Source of the DNA: Prosthecobacter sp.
GTDB taxonomy: Bacteria; Verrucomicrobiota; Verrucomicrobiia; Verrucomicrobiales; Verrucomicrobiaceae
DNA length: 34,341 nucleotides
NCBI GenBank assembly: GCA_030827515.1
Contig: JAUREI010000021.1
Span: forward strand, 1 to 34,341
Direction of reading: 5' to 3'
Shown here: one piece after another, positions 1 through 10,600 of the stretch
Numbering within the stretch: position 1 is the stretch's first letter
Layout of the letters: each line of letters opens with the position of its first letter
Position numbers and translations under genes: made by a program
The notes under the pieces: model-generated
What the model was told of the DNA's origin: nothing
Seen by the model: only the letters and a program-made list of their open reading frames with translations
Database searches by the model: none

Positions 1-864
1 AGCCACCAGTATGACTGGGGCCTAAAGAACCGCCTCAGCAGGGTCTTCAACCCGAAGGACGGCCGCACCGTCATGCTCGCCTTCGACCACGGCTACTTCC
101 AGGGCCCGACCACCGGCCTGGAGCGCGTCGACCAGACCATCCTGCCGCTCGAGCCCTACGCCGACTGCCTCATGCTCACCCGCGGCATCCAGCGCAGCGT
201 CATTCCGGCCTCGACCCAGAAGGCCATCGCCCTGCGCGCCTCCGGCGGCACCTCGATGGTCAGCCCGATGGAAGAGTGGGAAGGCGAGATCAACGGCAGC
301 AAGGTGACCTTTGGTCGCCCCGGCTTTGAGCCGCTGTCCAACGAGAGCACCGCGCTGAGCATCGAGGAGGCGATCCGCCTCAACGCCAGCGTGCTGGCCG
401 TGCAGGTCTTCATCGGCAGCGCCTACGAGCGCCAGAGCCTCAAAAACCTGACCGACCTCGTCGACGGCGCCAGCCGCTACGGCATCGGCGTCATGGGCGT
501 GACGGCGGTGGGCCGCGCGATGGCGCGCACGCCGCAGTATTTCCGCCTGGCCACCCGCATCATGGCGGAACTCGGCGCCAACGTCGTGAAGTGCTACTAC
601 ACCGACGAGGGCTTCGACACCGTCACTTCGTGCTGCCCGGTGCCGATCGTCATTGCCGGCGGCAAGAAGCTGCCGGAACTCGACGCGCTGAAGATGTGCT
701 ACAACGCCATCGAGCAGGGCGCGAGCGGCGTGGACATGGGCCGCAACATCTTCCAGAGCGACGCGCCGGTGGCGATGATGCAGGCGGTGCGCGGTGTCGT
801 GCACGAGGGCCTGACCCCCGATCAGGGTTACCAGATGTACCAGGACCTCAAGGCCAAGGGCTGA
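1..864 (+). CDS. lsrF: LsrF-type class I aldolase/thiolase (5' end missing)
   Basis: The frame is open from base 1, so the start codon lies upstream and roughly the first 25-30 residues are missing. The protein matches the LsrF family along its whole visible length: [14 protein letters not shown], then [28 protein letters not shown] and [15 protein letters not shown]. LsrF is a TIM-barrel enzyme that in enteric bacteria cleaves the phosphorylated autoinducer-2 product 3-hydroxy-2,4-pentanedione 5-phosphate. The lysine at 589-591 (VVKCYY) aligns with the Schiff-base lysine of the family. Compared with E. coli LsrF as I recall it, there is an extra segment of about 22 residues at about 262-330, just after LRASGG. 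No other lsr gene is visible, so a general aldolase role is as likely as AI-2 degradation. Family assignment is firm; substrate is not. Confidence 0.9.
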   Translation, partial: SHQYDWGLKNRLSRVFNPKDGRTVMLAFDHGYFQGPTTGLERVDQTILPLEPYADCLMLTRGIQRSVIPASTQKAIALRASGGTSMVSPMEEWEGEINGSKVTFGRPGFEPLSNESTALSIEEAIRLNASVLAVQVFIGSAYERQSLKNLTDLVDGASRYGIGVMGVTAVGRAMARTPQYFRLATRIMAELGANVVKCYYTDEGFDTVTSCCPVPIVIAGGKKLPELDALKMCYNAIEQGASGVDMGRNIFQSDAPVAMMQAVRGVVHEGLTPDQGYQMYQDLKAKG

Positions 865-888
865 GCCAACTCCAGCATCTGATCTCAC

Positions 889-920
889 AGCGCCACCCCA
901 CCCGGGTGGCGCTTTTTTTT
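889..920 (+). terminator. Rho-independent terminator of the LsrF-type gene
   Basis: A perfect 10-bp stem (889-898 pairing with 904-913, arm AGCGCCACCC) with a 5-base loop is followed by a run of eight T (913-920). It lies 25 bases after the stop codon. Confidence 0.93.
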
Positions 921-929
921 GCAGCAGAG

Positions 930-992
930 CGCTCCCGCCTCCCGCCTCCCCACTAAACACTAACCACTAAAAACTAACCACTCCCACTCCCC
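930..992. repeat. Heptad (7-bp) tandem repeat tract
   Basis: Reading in steps of seven from 930 gives CGCTCCC, GCCTCCC, GCCTCCC, then CACTAAA, CACTAAC, CACTAAA, AACTAAC, CACTCCC and ACTCCCC. The period is 7 throughout although the unit changes from C-rich to A-rich. It sits between the LsrF terminator and the sulfatase gene and encodes no plausible protein. The rest of 865-1070 holds no other feature I can support. Confidence 0.75.
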
Positions 993-1070
993 TCCCCCCT
1001 TGCCGGATGTGACACCTTTTTTGCGGGGTAGAACCGCCCGCCACCGCCGTTACCTTCCCTGCCAACCACC

Positions 1071-2495
1071 ATGATCCGCTGCCTCTGCCTCCTCCTGCTC
1101 GCCGGCGTGCTGTCCGCCGCCACACCGCCGAACATCGTCTTCATCATCTCCGATGACCACGCCTGGACCGACTACGGTTTCATGGGCCACCCGCACATCG
1201 AGACACCGAACCTCGACCGCCTCCAGGCCAACAGCGCCGCCTTCACCCGCGGCTACGTGCCGACCGCCCTCTGCCGTCCGGCGCTCGCCACCTTCGCCAA
1301 CGGGCTCTACGCCCACCAGAACAAGATCAGTGGCAACGACCCGGCTCCGCTGGCCTCGATGGCCGGTGGCAAGGCGAAGGGCGCCAAAGGTGCCAAAGCC
1401 AAGGCCGGCGGTGAACCCGAGGCCTACCAGGCCCTGCGCGCCAAACTGATCGGCCATTTCTACGAGAACCCAGCCCTGCCGGCCATGCTCGCCAAGCAGG
1501 GCTACCTCAGCCATCAGTCGGGCAAGTGGTGGGAGGGTGCTCCACAGCGCGCCAGTTTCACCGAGGCCATGACCCGCGGTTTCCCCAAGCCGGGCGGTCG
1601 CCACGGCGACGACGGCCTAAAGATCGGTCGCGAGGGCATGGAGCCGGTCTTCGGCTTCATCGATCACGCCCTCGCCGAGAAGAAGCCTTTCTTCCTCTGG
1701 TATGCGCCCTTCATGCCGCACACGCCGCACACGCCGCCGGACCGACTCTTCCAAAAATACAAGGCCAAGGGCATCGCCTCCGATCACGTCGCCCGCTACT
1801 ACGCCATGGTCGAATGGTTCGACGAAACCTGCGGCCAGCTCATGGATCGCATCGAGCAGAAGGGCCAGATGGAGAACACCCTTTTCGTCTATGTCGCCGA
1901 CAACGGCTGGATTCAGGACCCGAACAGCCAGGGCTACGCCCCGCGCTCCAAGCAGTCGGCCAACGAAGGCGGCACCCGCCAGCCCATCCTCTTCTCGTGG
2001 AAAGGCGTCATCCAACCCGGCCAACGCGGCGAACAGCTCTGCTCCAGCATCGACATCGTGCCGACCGCCCTCGCCGCCGCCGGTGCCGAGATCCCCGCCA
2101 ACCTGCCCGGTCTCAACCTGCTGCCCATCCTCAAGTCCGGCGCCCCCACCCCGCGCCAGGACGTCTTCGGCGAGACCTTCGCCCATGACGTCGCCGACAT
2201 CGACAACCCGGAGACCAGCCTGGTCTACCGCTGGGTCATCGACGGCCGCTGGAAACTGCTGCTCACCTACGACGGCAAACTGGGTCGCTACGCCAGCAGC
2301 CATCCCCGCACCGAAAAGCGTCCCCAGCTCTTCGACCTGCTCGCCGACCCCCACGAGGACCGCAACCTCGCCAAGGAAAACCCGGAAATCGTCGCCCGCC
2401 TCGCCGCCAAGCTCCAGGCCTGGTGGCCGGTCACGCAGCGGCAGGTTCTCACCAAGTGGACCGACGCGCCAGGGGTGTGGAAGGACTCGGAGTGA
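1071..2495 (+). CDS. Secreted sulfatase with non-canonical CxPA-L motif
   Basis: A 474-aa sulfatase-family (alkaline-phosphatase-fold) hydrolase, exported by a signal peptide (residues 1-16, cleavage near LSAA). Seen: the N-terminal metal-binding Asp pair in IISDDHAW (D28, D29), PNLDRL, the formylglycine-type Cys in ALCRPALATFANG (C68), GKWWEG (K152) and the late metal-site VADNG (D277, N278). The family cleaves sulfate esters, often of polysaccharides, in the periplasm after Cys-to-formylglycine conversion. The usual C-x-P-S/A-R motif reads C-R-P-A-L here, so the Arg at +4 is Leu72. A Lys/Ala/Gly low-complexity insert spans residues 98-115. The start is set by the signal peptide; no Shine-Dalgarno is present (CCAACCACC before ATG). 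The gene stands alone after a terminator. Confidence 0.92.
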   Translation: MIRCLCLLLLAGVLSAATPPNIVFIISDDHAWTDYGFMGHPHIETPNLDRLQANSAAFTRGYVPTALCRPALATFANGLYAHQNKISGNDPAPLASMAGGKAKGAKGAKAKAGGEPEAYQALRAKLIGHFYENPALPAMLAKQGYLSHQSGKWWEGAPQRASFTEAMTRGFPKPGGRHGDDGLKIGREGMEPVFGFIDHALAEKKPFFLWYAPFMPHTPHTPPDRLFQKYKAKGIASDHVARYYAMVEWFDETCGQLMDRIEQKGQMENTLFVYVADNGWIQDPNSQGYAPRSKQSANEGGTRQPILFSWKGVIQPGQRGEQLCSSIDIVPTALAAAGAEIPANLPGLNLLPILKSGAPTPRQDVFGETFAHDVADIDNPETSLVYRWVIDGRWKLLLTYDGKLGRYASSHPRTEKRPQLFDLLADPHEDRNLAKENPEIVARLAAKLQAWWPVTQRQVLTKWTDAPGVWKDSE

Positions 2496-2790
2496 GTTCC
2501 AGGTTTCAAGTTTCAGGTTTCAAGTTGGCCGGAGGCCGAGCGTGGAGTGCTGCAGCGCTGATGCAGATGAGTCCGTCCCCGTGATCAGGCCGCACGCCGA
2601 TTCCTCTGTTTCGGCTTGGAGAAATGCTTTCTTCAAGCGAAGTTGCCACAGTCCTCTCAGCTGTGTGCAAAACGTTTCTGACGAAGCGCGGTCAAGGCAC
2701 GCTGTTGGACCAACAACCCTCACACCTTTCCCGCGACGACCTTTCTTCGACATGAGACCTGAGAGCATGTCCCTTCAAATTCTGGCGGGT
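2496..2790. other. Intergenic region between convergent genes
   Basis: This is the longest gap in the window (295 bases). It begins with the heptad repeat described separately. A weak stem (TGTTG at 2703-2707 with CAACA at 2711-2715) lies in it. No T-tract terminator is seen for either flanking gene. An 82-codon minus-strand frame (2520-2768) has no family resemblance and I do not accept it as a gene. Confidence 0.5.
2500..2527. repeat. Heptad repeat, four units, after the sulfatase stop
   Basis: Four 7-bp units alternate CAGGTTT and CAAGTTT, the last ending in G. The tract starts 5 bases after the sulfatase stop codon. Units fit the consensus CARRTTT shared with the tract at 4032-4059. Confidence 0.8.
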
Positions 2791-4017
2791 TTACGTCCCC
2801 ATCAACCCCACCGGACTGAGATCCGCGCCCGGGAAGACCTTGGCGATGTCCCCGGCACTTAGGTCGAAACTGGCGCGCAGGACTTCGGCGAAGACGCGGC
2901 GGAAGTCGGTCTCGGCGTGCAGGCCGCCTGGGCCGGGGGTGTTGAGGTTGAGGTCTTCCTCGGCCTGGATCGGCCAGGAGCCGAGCATGCGGCCGCCGCG
3001 AACGCGGTCGCCGAGGGCCATGAAGGCGAAGCCGCGGCCGTGGTCGGTGCCGAGGCTGGCGTTTTCATAGAGTCGGCGGCCAAACTCGGTGGTGATCATG
3101 ACAGTGAACCGACGGCGCTGGGCGCGCAGGTCAAGATCGAAGGCGGCCAGGCCCTCGGCCAGCATCTGGATGCGCCCGGCCTGCTGGCCGCTGGCACCGC
3201 CCTGGAAAAAGTGAGTGTCCCAGCCGCCGAGATCGATGCAGGCAATCCGCAGGCCGACCCGCGCCTTGATGAGCCGGGCGACCTCGCGCAGGCCGTCGCC
3301 AAAGGGATCGGTTGGATACACCGCACCGTTCTCAGGCGCGCCCGCGCGCCCATGCAGGGCGCTGACCCGCTGGAAGAGATCGAGCGTCTCCACGCCGCGC
3401 CGGCCGAGCAGGGTGACTTCGGCGCCATAGAGCGCCGCCAGCGCCTTGCGCGCATGTTCAGGATTGCCCTGGCGACCCGAGCGCAGGCTGAGGTCATCGA
3501 GTTTTTCCAGCACGCTGACCGCCGGGGCGCCGCGCAGGCACTCGGGCAGGACGCGACCGACCGCAACCGCGGTCAGGGCGCCGGCGGAATCCCCGACTTG
3601 CAGGCGCAGGCAGCGCCCGAGCCAACCGCCCCCGGCGGGCGTGTCGTGCATGGAGTCGCCATGCTCCATCTGATCCTGGCAATCAAAGTGCGAGCCGCTG
3701 GTGTTGTCGACCCCGACCGACTGCACGGCGCCGAAGCGTCCTTCCTTCCAGGCCGCCTCCAGCGGGCGTAGGGCGGGATGCAGGCCGTAGTGGTCATCGA
3801 GACGGATGACCTCTCGCTCCGACAACGCCAGCCCGGGTCGCAGCCGACGGTAACGGTCGTCGGCAAAGGGCGCGAAGAAGTTCAGGGTGTCAGCCCCGCC
3901 GCGCAGGAAGACATGGACGAGGGTGTGACCTTCCTCGACCGAGGCGTCCGCCGCCTTCAGGCCCGGAGCGGCCGCGAGAGCGAGCTTGGAGAGAAGGGAG
4001 CGGCGGGTAAGAGGCAT
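2791..4017 (-). CDS. DUF1501 family exported protein
   Basis: A 408-aa DUF1501 protein. It begins with a twin-arginine-type leader (TRRSLLSKLALAAAP, residues 4-18), so export of a folded, probably metal-bound protein is expected. Visible family motifs are HVFLRGGADTLNFFAP near residue 34, LGGWDTH, TTEFGRR and LGTDHGRG; the His/Asp/Glu-rich motifs look like a metal site related to the alkaline-phosphatase fold. DUF1501 genes are typically paired with DUF1800 genes in Planctomycetota, Verrucomicrobiota and some Proteobacteria, and the biochemical role is not established. It is the last gene of the sigma-factor operon, 46 bases after the DUF1800 stop with a heptad repeat between them. No Shine-Dalgarno is seen. 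Confidence 0.93.
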   Translation of the reverse strand: MPLTRRSLLSKLALAAAPGLKAADASVEEGHTLVHVFLRGGADTLNFFAPFADDRYRRLRPGLALSEREVIRLDDHYGLHPALRPLEAAWKEGRFGAVQSVGVDNTSGSHFDCQDQMEHGDSMHDTPAGGGWLGRCLRLQVGDSAGALTAVAVGRVLPECLRGAPAVSVLEKLDDLSLRSGRQGNPEHARKALAALYGAEVTLLGRRGVETLDLFQRVSALHGRAGAPENGAVYPTDPFGDGLREVARLIKARVGLRIACIDLGGWDTHFFQGGASGQQAGRIQMLAEGLAAFDLDLRAQRRRFTVMITTEFGRRLYENASLGTDHGRGFAFMALGDRVRGGRMLGSWPIQAEEDLNLNTPGPGGLHAETDFRRVFAEVLRASFDLSAGDIAKVFPGADLSPVGLMGT

Positions 4018-4031
4018 GGGGAAAGGGATCT

Positions 4032-4059
4032 CAGATTTCAGATTTCAGATTTCAAATTC
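4032..4059. repeat. Heptad repeat, four units, between DUF1800 and DUF1501
   Basis: Three exact CAGATTT units (4032-4052) are followed by CAAATTC (4053-4059). The tract fills most of the 46-base space between two co-directional operon genes, so it is probably transcribed in the mRNA. Confidence 0.85.
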
Positions 4060-4063
4060 TTGA

Positions 4064-5532
<1,469 letters not shown>

Positions 5533-5536
<4 letters not shown>

Positions 5537-6033
5537 GCGACGGGTGTGGGAAGGGAGGCTTGAGGGGCCGCGCCACCGCCGAAGAGCACGCGCACCTGCA
5601 GGCCGGCGCCGATGACGGCAAGCAGGGGCAGTAGGACGAACCAGCCGACCACGGGCAGCAGAACGCAGCAGACGAGGGTCAGGCCGCCGTGCTTGATCTG
5701 GCGCCAGGGTTCGGCCTGCGGCCAGAGACGGGCGCCGAGCAGGGCGGCGGTGCCACCGGCGCCGAGCAGGCCCCAGGTCAGCAGGACACCGCCGAGCAGG
5801 GCCGCGGTGGCGCCGGCCTTGGGCAGTTTGGCCAGCACCGAGACGAGAAAGATGCCGGCCAGCATGACCGGCAGGCCGCAGAAGAAACTGCGCAGCAGGC
5901 CGCGCTCGGCGACACGCCGCAGGCGCTGCGTGCGGTCGGGCCAGAGGCCGGCGGCAAGAATCCAGAGCGCCGGCAGAGCGATGACAATGGCGGCGGCGAC
6001 AAGCAGCCAGGTGAGGACGGTGGAGATGAGCAT
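5533..6033 (-). CDS. Four-TM membrane protein in the sigma operon
   Basis: A 166-aa hydrophobic protein I do not recognise by family. About four membrane segments are visible: residues 5-29 (LLVAAAIVIALPALWILAAG), 52-70, 76-100 (Ala/Gly/Leu-rich) and 118-142. The loop between the first two is basic (PDRTQRLRRVAERG), which suggests a cytoplasmic loop. The C-terminal tail is short and Ala/Pro-rich. It lies 10 bases after the 131-aa helical protein and overlaps DUF1800 by ATGA. Position suggests a membrane partner of either the signalling proteins or the exported DUF1800/DUF1501 pair; this is inference. Confidence 0.8.
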
Positions 6034-6043
6034 GGTGCAGGGT

Positions 6044-6439
6044 CTAACGTTGGGGGGTGGGATCGGTCACGGATTTCTCGAGTTTTTTCGGGCGCTTCGG
6101 CCGCAGTTCCTGCCAGCGCGCCGCCTGCTCGGGGGTGAGTTCACCGGCGACGGCATCGGCGGCCCGGTCGATGACCTCCCAGGTGCTCAGTTCGGCCTCG
6201 CGCCGCAGGGCCTGCAAGTCGTCGAGCGCGCGGTCAACATGCGCTTCGAGACGTTGGCGCTGGTCGGTGTCCGGCTCCAGTTTGTCGATCTGGTGCAGCG
6301 CCGCCCAGCGGATGAACCCGGGCTCGCCGCTCTTCCGTTTCCAGGTCTGGTGCGACAACACGCCGAAGATGAAACCTGCACCGCCGGCGACAAGGACGGC
6401 AAGGGTGATCAGACAACCCGCTTTGAATCGACTGGTCAT
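6044..6439 (-). CDS. Anchored helical extracytoplasmic protein, CnrX/Spy-like architecture
   Basis: A 131-aa protein with one N-terminal membrane segment (residues 7-27) and a predicted all-helical, charge-rich exported domain (residues 40-115) containing LTPEQAARWQEL near residue 101. That LTxEQ word is common in Spy/CpxP/CnrX-type periplasmic sensors. Length and topology match CnrX (anchored periplasmic sensor of the CnrYXH cascade). Clear clustered metal ligands are not seen: only H30, H49 and H67. The start at 6439 is chosen because its ATG overlaps the stop of the preceding 98-aa gene as ATGA; the frame extends upstream only inside that gene. Family placement is by architecture, not demonstrated homology. 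Confidence 0.75.
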   Translation of the reverse strand: MTSRFKAGCLITLAVLVAGGAGFIFGVLSHQTWKRKSGEPGFIRWAALHQIDKLEPDTDQRQRLEAHVDRALDDLQALRREAELSTWEVIDRAADAVAGELTPEQAARWQELRPKRPKKLEKSVTDPTPQR

Positions 6440-6732
6440 GGCAGGGAAAGCTCGGGGACAAGGGTGGTTTCGATCCAGGCCGTGACCGGTGAATCGGAGG
6501 CGGCCTGCCAGCCTGCCAGACCGAGGCTGACAACAAAAAGCAGCGCGCAGGCGCAGAGGGCGCGGCGCCCCAGGAGGGCGAGCCATTCATCCAGCGGTGC
6601 CGGACGTTCGGCCTTCCAGCGCGCCACGACGGCAGTGGCCAGGCCGGTCGGCGCGGGTTCGGGCGGCGCGCCCGGTGCGCACCGGGCGGCGTCAAGGACG
6701 CGCTGCCAGCGGGAGTCAGGATTGGGTAACAT
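6436..6732 (-). CDS. One-TM small protein, candidate anti-sigma factor (CnrY-like architecture)
   Basis: A 98-aa protein: cytoplasmic-type N-terminus (residues 1-55, with SRWQRVLDAAR), one membrane segment (57-76) and a short exported tail of about 20 residues. It follows the ECF sigma gene by 96 bases and overlaps the next gene by ATGA. Short one-TM proteins next to ECF sigma genes commonly act as anti-sigma factors; CnrY (about 95 aa, one TM, binds CnrH) is the closest architectural match. I cannot demonstrate sequence homology. If correct, the N-terminal helix would hold the sigma factor at the membrane and the exported tail would meet the 131-aa protein. Confidence 0.72.
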   Translation of the reverse strand: MLPNPDSRWQRVLDAARCAPGAPPEPAPTGLATAVVARWKAERPAPLDEWLALLGRRALCACALLFVVSLGLAGWQAASDSPVTAWIETTLVPELSLP

Positions 6733-6754
6733 GAGAGAGGGTGTTGGGGGGTAG

Positions 6755-6774
6755 GGCCCCGCTGGATCGGGGCC
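6755..6774. other. GC-rich stem-loop between sigma and anti-sigma candidate
   Basis: A perfect 7-bp stem (6755-6761 with 6768-6774, arm GGCCCCG) with a 6-base loop lies in the 96-base gap between the sigma gene and the 98-aa gene. No T-tract follows on the minus strand, so it is not a classical terminator. It could set the ratio of sigma to anti-sigma expression. Confidence 0.4.
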
Positions 6775-6828
6775 GTGGTTTCAGGGTGAGAGAGATCGAA
6801 GGGTTTAAAGACAAAGAACCGGGAACCA

Positions 6829-7422
6829 TCACGAATCGAACTCAGGGCGAAGCAGGCGCCGGGCGAGACTGTGGAGTTTGCGGCGGGCGCGCAGGGTGCG
6901 CATCTTGACCATGGGTCGGCTCCAACCGGTGAGCGCAGCCACCTCGGCGGTGCCACGTTCCTCGAGATCGACCAGGGTCAGCACGAGTCGTTCGGCGGGC
7001 GCAAGCTGGGCAAACAGGCGTTGCACCAAATCGCGCGCCTCCTCCGGTTGAGCCTCGGGTTCCGCACTCCCCGGGGCGGCCAGAAACTCGAGCCAGGCGC
7101 GCTCGCCCTCTCCCAAATCGGCATGCCGCCACTCGGGTCGCGCCCGCTCCGCGCGCAACGCATCGAGACAGGTGCGCACCGCCAACCGGCTCACCCAGTG
7201 CTCGAAGGGCACGCCCGCTCGCTCCTGGTAGCGATCCAGCTTCTGCAGCAGCTTCAAAAACACCTCCTGCACCAGATCCTCCTCGCTCTCCCGCCGCGGC
7301 AAATGATGGCGCACCCAGCGACAGACCAGCGGGTGCAGATGTTCGACGAGCGCACGCGCCGCGGCCGCCTCGCCCTCGCGGGCGCGGCGCACGATCGGCT
7401 GCACATCGAAATCCGGTGACAT
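6829..7422 (-). CDS. ECF-type RNA polymerase sigma factor
   Basis: A 197-aa sigma-70 family protein of ECF size. Region 2 is visible near residues 45-75 (ESEEDLVQEVFLKLLQKLDRYQ) and region 4 near residues 140-190 (LAPAERLVLTLVDLEERGTAEVAALTGWS, then an Arg-rich recognition helix). It would direct RNA polymerase to a specific set of promoters, probably including its own. It is the first gene of a minus-strand operon whose later genes encode two small membrane-anchored proteins, a membrane protein and the DUF1800/DUF1501 pair. A TTGGTG-18-TAGACT candidate promoter ends 9 bases before the ATG. Confidence 0.93.
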   Translation of the reverse strand: MSPDFDVQPIVRRAREGEAAAARALVEHLHPLVCRWVRHHLPRRESEEDLVQEVFLKLLQKLDRYQERAGVPFEHWVSRLAVRTCLDALRAERARPEWRHADLGEGERAWLEFLAAPGSAEPEAQPEEARDLVQRLFAQLAPAERLVLTLVDLEERGTAEVAALTGWSRPMVKMRTLRARRKLHSLARRLLRPEFDS

Positions 7423-7431
7423 CAGGCGCGC

Positions 7432-7461
7432 AGTCTATGGACAAATGGAGGGACACACCAA
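7432..7461 (-). promoter_or_regulatory. Candidate promoter of the sigma operon
   Basis: On the minus strand TTGGTG (complement of 7456-7461) and TAGACT (complement of 7432-7437) are separated by 18 bases. The resulting leader would be only a few bases long. Recognition is by consensus alone. Confidence 0.25.
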
Positions 7462-7494
7462 GCGCCAAACGCGGCAGGCCGCCGCCCGGTCACC

Positions 7495-7522
7495 AACTTT
7501 AAATCTTCAACTTTCAACTCTC
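7495..7522. repeat. Heptad repeat, four units, between divergent genes
   Basis: Four 7-bp units: AACTTTA, AATCTTC, AACTTTC, AACTCTC. It lies between the divergent sigma gene and the DUF1080-cytochrome gene. The rest of 7423-7608 contains only the candidate promoters listed separately. Confidence 0.7.
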
Positions 7523-7556
7523 CTTTTCCCCTCCCCTGCCAAATCCGACACAACCT

Positions 7557-7586
7557 TTGCCGGAAAGCCAGACCTGTGCGTACGTT
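7557..7586 (+). promoter_or_regulatory. Candidate promoter of the DUF1080-cytochrome gene
   Basis: TTGCCG (7557-7562) and TACGTT (7581-7586) are 18 bases apart, 22 bases before the ATG chosen at 7609. Consensus match only. Confidence 0.25.
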
Positions 7587-7608
7587 ACAGAACGCACCAA
7601 CCCACCGC

Positions 7609-10600
7609 ATGAAACTGCCTTCCCTGTCCGCGCTCTGCGCCCTTCTCCTGCCGCTGTCCGTTTTTGGACAGGACGGCTTCACGCCGTTGTTCAACGGTCG
7701 CGACCTCTCCGGCTGGGAGGGCGACCCCAAGCTTTGGAAAATTGAAGACGGCGCCATTGTCGGCACCTGCTCCGGTCCCGACAGCCCCGAGCACAACACC
7801 TTCCTGATCTGGCGCGGCGGCCTGGTGAAGGACTTCGAACTGCGCGCCACGGTGCGGGTCGAGGGCGACAACAATTCCGGCATCCAGTACCGCAGCCGCC
7901 TGCTGGAGGGTTTTGGCACTTGGGCGATCACCGGCTACCAATGCGACATCCATCCGGCCGTGCAGCACACGGCGATGACCTATGAGGAGAAGGGCCGCGG
8001 CATCTTTGGCCTCAACGGCCAGAGCGTCGTGCTTGACCCCGCCGGCAACCGCTGGCTGGTCGCCGAACACGACCCGGTGAAGGTCGATGTCGCGCAGTGG
8101 CAGGAATACACGATCATCGCACGGGGCAACCACCTCGTGCACCAGGTCAACGGCAAGCTCACCTCCGAACTGACCGACTATGACGAAAAGGGCCGCGCGC
8201 TCGAGGGTCTGCTGGCCATCCAGCTCCATCGCGGCAATGCCAACCGGGTCTTCGTCAAGGACATCCGGATCAAAACGCTCACCGACGCCAAGGTCATCCC
8301 CTTTGAGAAGTCGAACATCCCCTCCGACGCCCAGCGCATCGAAAAGCCGGTGACCAACAATCCGCAGGGCAAGACCCCCAACCCGGCACCGGCTCCGAAG
8401 GCCGGCCCCAAGGCCGGTGCGAAGGCGAAGGCTGGCGTCAAGACGCCCGCGAAAGCCGCCCCCAAAGCCAAGGCCGCGCGCCCGCAGGCGGTCGGTCCGG
8501 CGATCGGCGAAAACAAGGCGACCCCGGTCGGACGCATCAAGGCCCTGCCCGGCTTCGAGGTGGAACTGCTCTACTCTGTTCCTGGCGGCGACCAAGGTTC
8601 GTGGGTGGCACTCGCGCAGGACGACCAGGGCCGCATCTATGCCAGCGATCAGTATGGCGACCTCTACCGTTTCAATGCTCCGACCGCCGGCCAGCCCCTG
8701 CGCCAGGCGGACGTCAAGAAGCTGCCGCTCAACATCCGCGCCATCAACGGCATGGTCTTCGCCTACGGCGCCCTCTATGCCGGCGTCAATGACTACGAGC
8801 AGAAAACCACCAGCGGCCTGTATCGCATCACCGACAGCAACGGCGACGGCGACCTCGACAAGGCCGAGTTGCTGCGCGGCTTCGATTCGAAGAGCGATCA
8901 CGGCGTGCACAAGGTGCTGCCGACGCCCGACGGCAAGGGCCTCTACCTGATCACCGGCAACAACGCGATCATTGAAAGCGGCCCCCATGAGGGAACGTCC
9001 GCCAGTTCGCCCGTTGCCAAGATCTGGGGCGACGACCACCTGCTGCCGCGCATGCCCGATGGCCGCGGTCACAACCGCCACGTGCTCGCCCCAGGCGGCA
9101 TCGTCTACCGTGTCGATCCGGACGGCAAAAACTTCGAGATCTTCGCCTCCGGCTTCCGCAACATCTACGGCGGTGGCGTCAACCGCGACGGCGAGCTGTT
9201 CACCTATGACGCCGACATGGAGTATGACTTCAACACCTCATGGTATCGTCCGACCCGCGTCAATCACGTCGTCAGCGGCGGTGAATACGGCTGGCGCAAC
9301 GGCGCGGGCAAGTATCCGGAGTTTTATCCCGACAACCTGCCCGCCACCCTCAACATCGGCCCGGGTTCGCCCACCGGCACCACCTTCGGCCATGGCGCGA
9401 AGTTCCCCGCCAAATACCAGGAAGCCTTCTACGTGCTCGACTGGAGCTGGGGCAAACTCTACGCCGTGCACCTGAAGCCCGATGGCGCATCCTACACGGC
9501 CACCAAGGAGGAGTTCGTCACCGGCGCTCCCCTGCCCCTGACCGACGCCTTCATCGGCAAGGACGGCGCGATGTACTTCGCCATCGGCGGTCGCCGCGTC
9601 CAGTCGGGCCTCTATCGCGTCACCTACACCGGCAAGGAAAGCACGGCCCCGGTCGCCCTGACCCCGCGTCCCTCGCCGCTGCGCGACCTCCGTCACCAAA
9701 TCGAAGCCTTCCACGGCAAGCAGGATGCCAAGGCCGTCGACGCCGCCTGGACACATCTCAACCACGCCGACCGCTTCATCCGCTGGGCGGCCCGCGTTGT
9801 GCTCGAGCATCAGCCGGTCGCCACCTGGAAGGATCGCGCGCTGCAGGAAAGCGATGCCGGCCGCCAGCTCGAGGCCCTGCTCGCCCTGGCCCGCGCCGCC
9901 GGCAAATGCCCGAGCCATCGCCCGGAAGATTACCAGCCTGACAGCGCCGTCCGCGACGCCCTGATCACCGCGCTGCTCAAGCTCGAGTTTGCCAAGCTGA
10001 CGCAGGAACAACAACTCACCCATGTGCGCACGCTGGAAATCGCCCTGCACCGCTTTGGCGATCCCGACGCCGCGACCGTGCAGAAACTCGCCGCCCAGCT
10101 CGATGCCGCCTATCCGGCAAAGACCTTTGAGCTGAACTGGCTGCTCACCGAAACGCTCGCCCATCTGCAGGCACCGAACACCGCCGCCAAGGCACTCGAC
10201 CTGATCGACGCCGCCCCGGCCCAGGAACCGCAAATCGAGTTCGCCCGCAGCCTGCGCCATCTCAAGGCCGGCTGGACCCCGGAACTGCGCACCCGCCAGC
10301 TCGAATGGTTCCTCAAGGCCGCCTCCTTCCGTGGAGGCGCGAGCTTCAGCAAGTTCATCGAGTTCATCCGCAACGACAGCCTCGCCACCTTCACCGATGC
10401 CGAGAAGACCCAGCTCGCCGCGCTCATCGAGAAGAAGCCGGAGGTGAAGAGCGCCTATGAAAACGTCGGCGCGATCTTCATCGGCCGCACGCCAACGATG
10501 TGGACCCTCGACCAGCTCAGCGCCGCCGCGCGCGACGGCATGAAGAACCGCGACTTCGACAACGGACGCAAGATGTTCGGCGCCGCCGCCTGCTTCGCCT

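Noticed and set aside
2520-2768. An 82-codon minus-strand frame in the 2496-2790 gap
   Set aside because: No family features or start context; it begins in low-complexity and repeat-flanking sequence.
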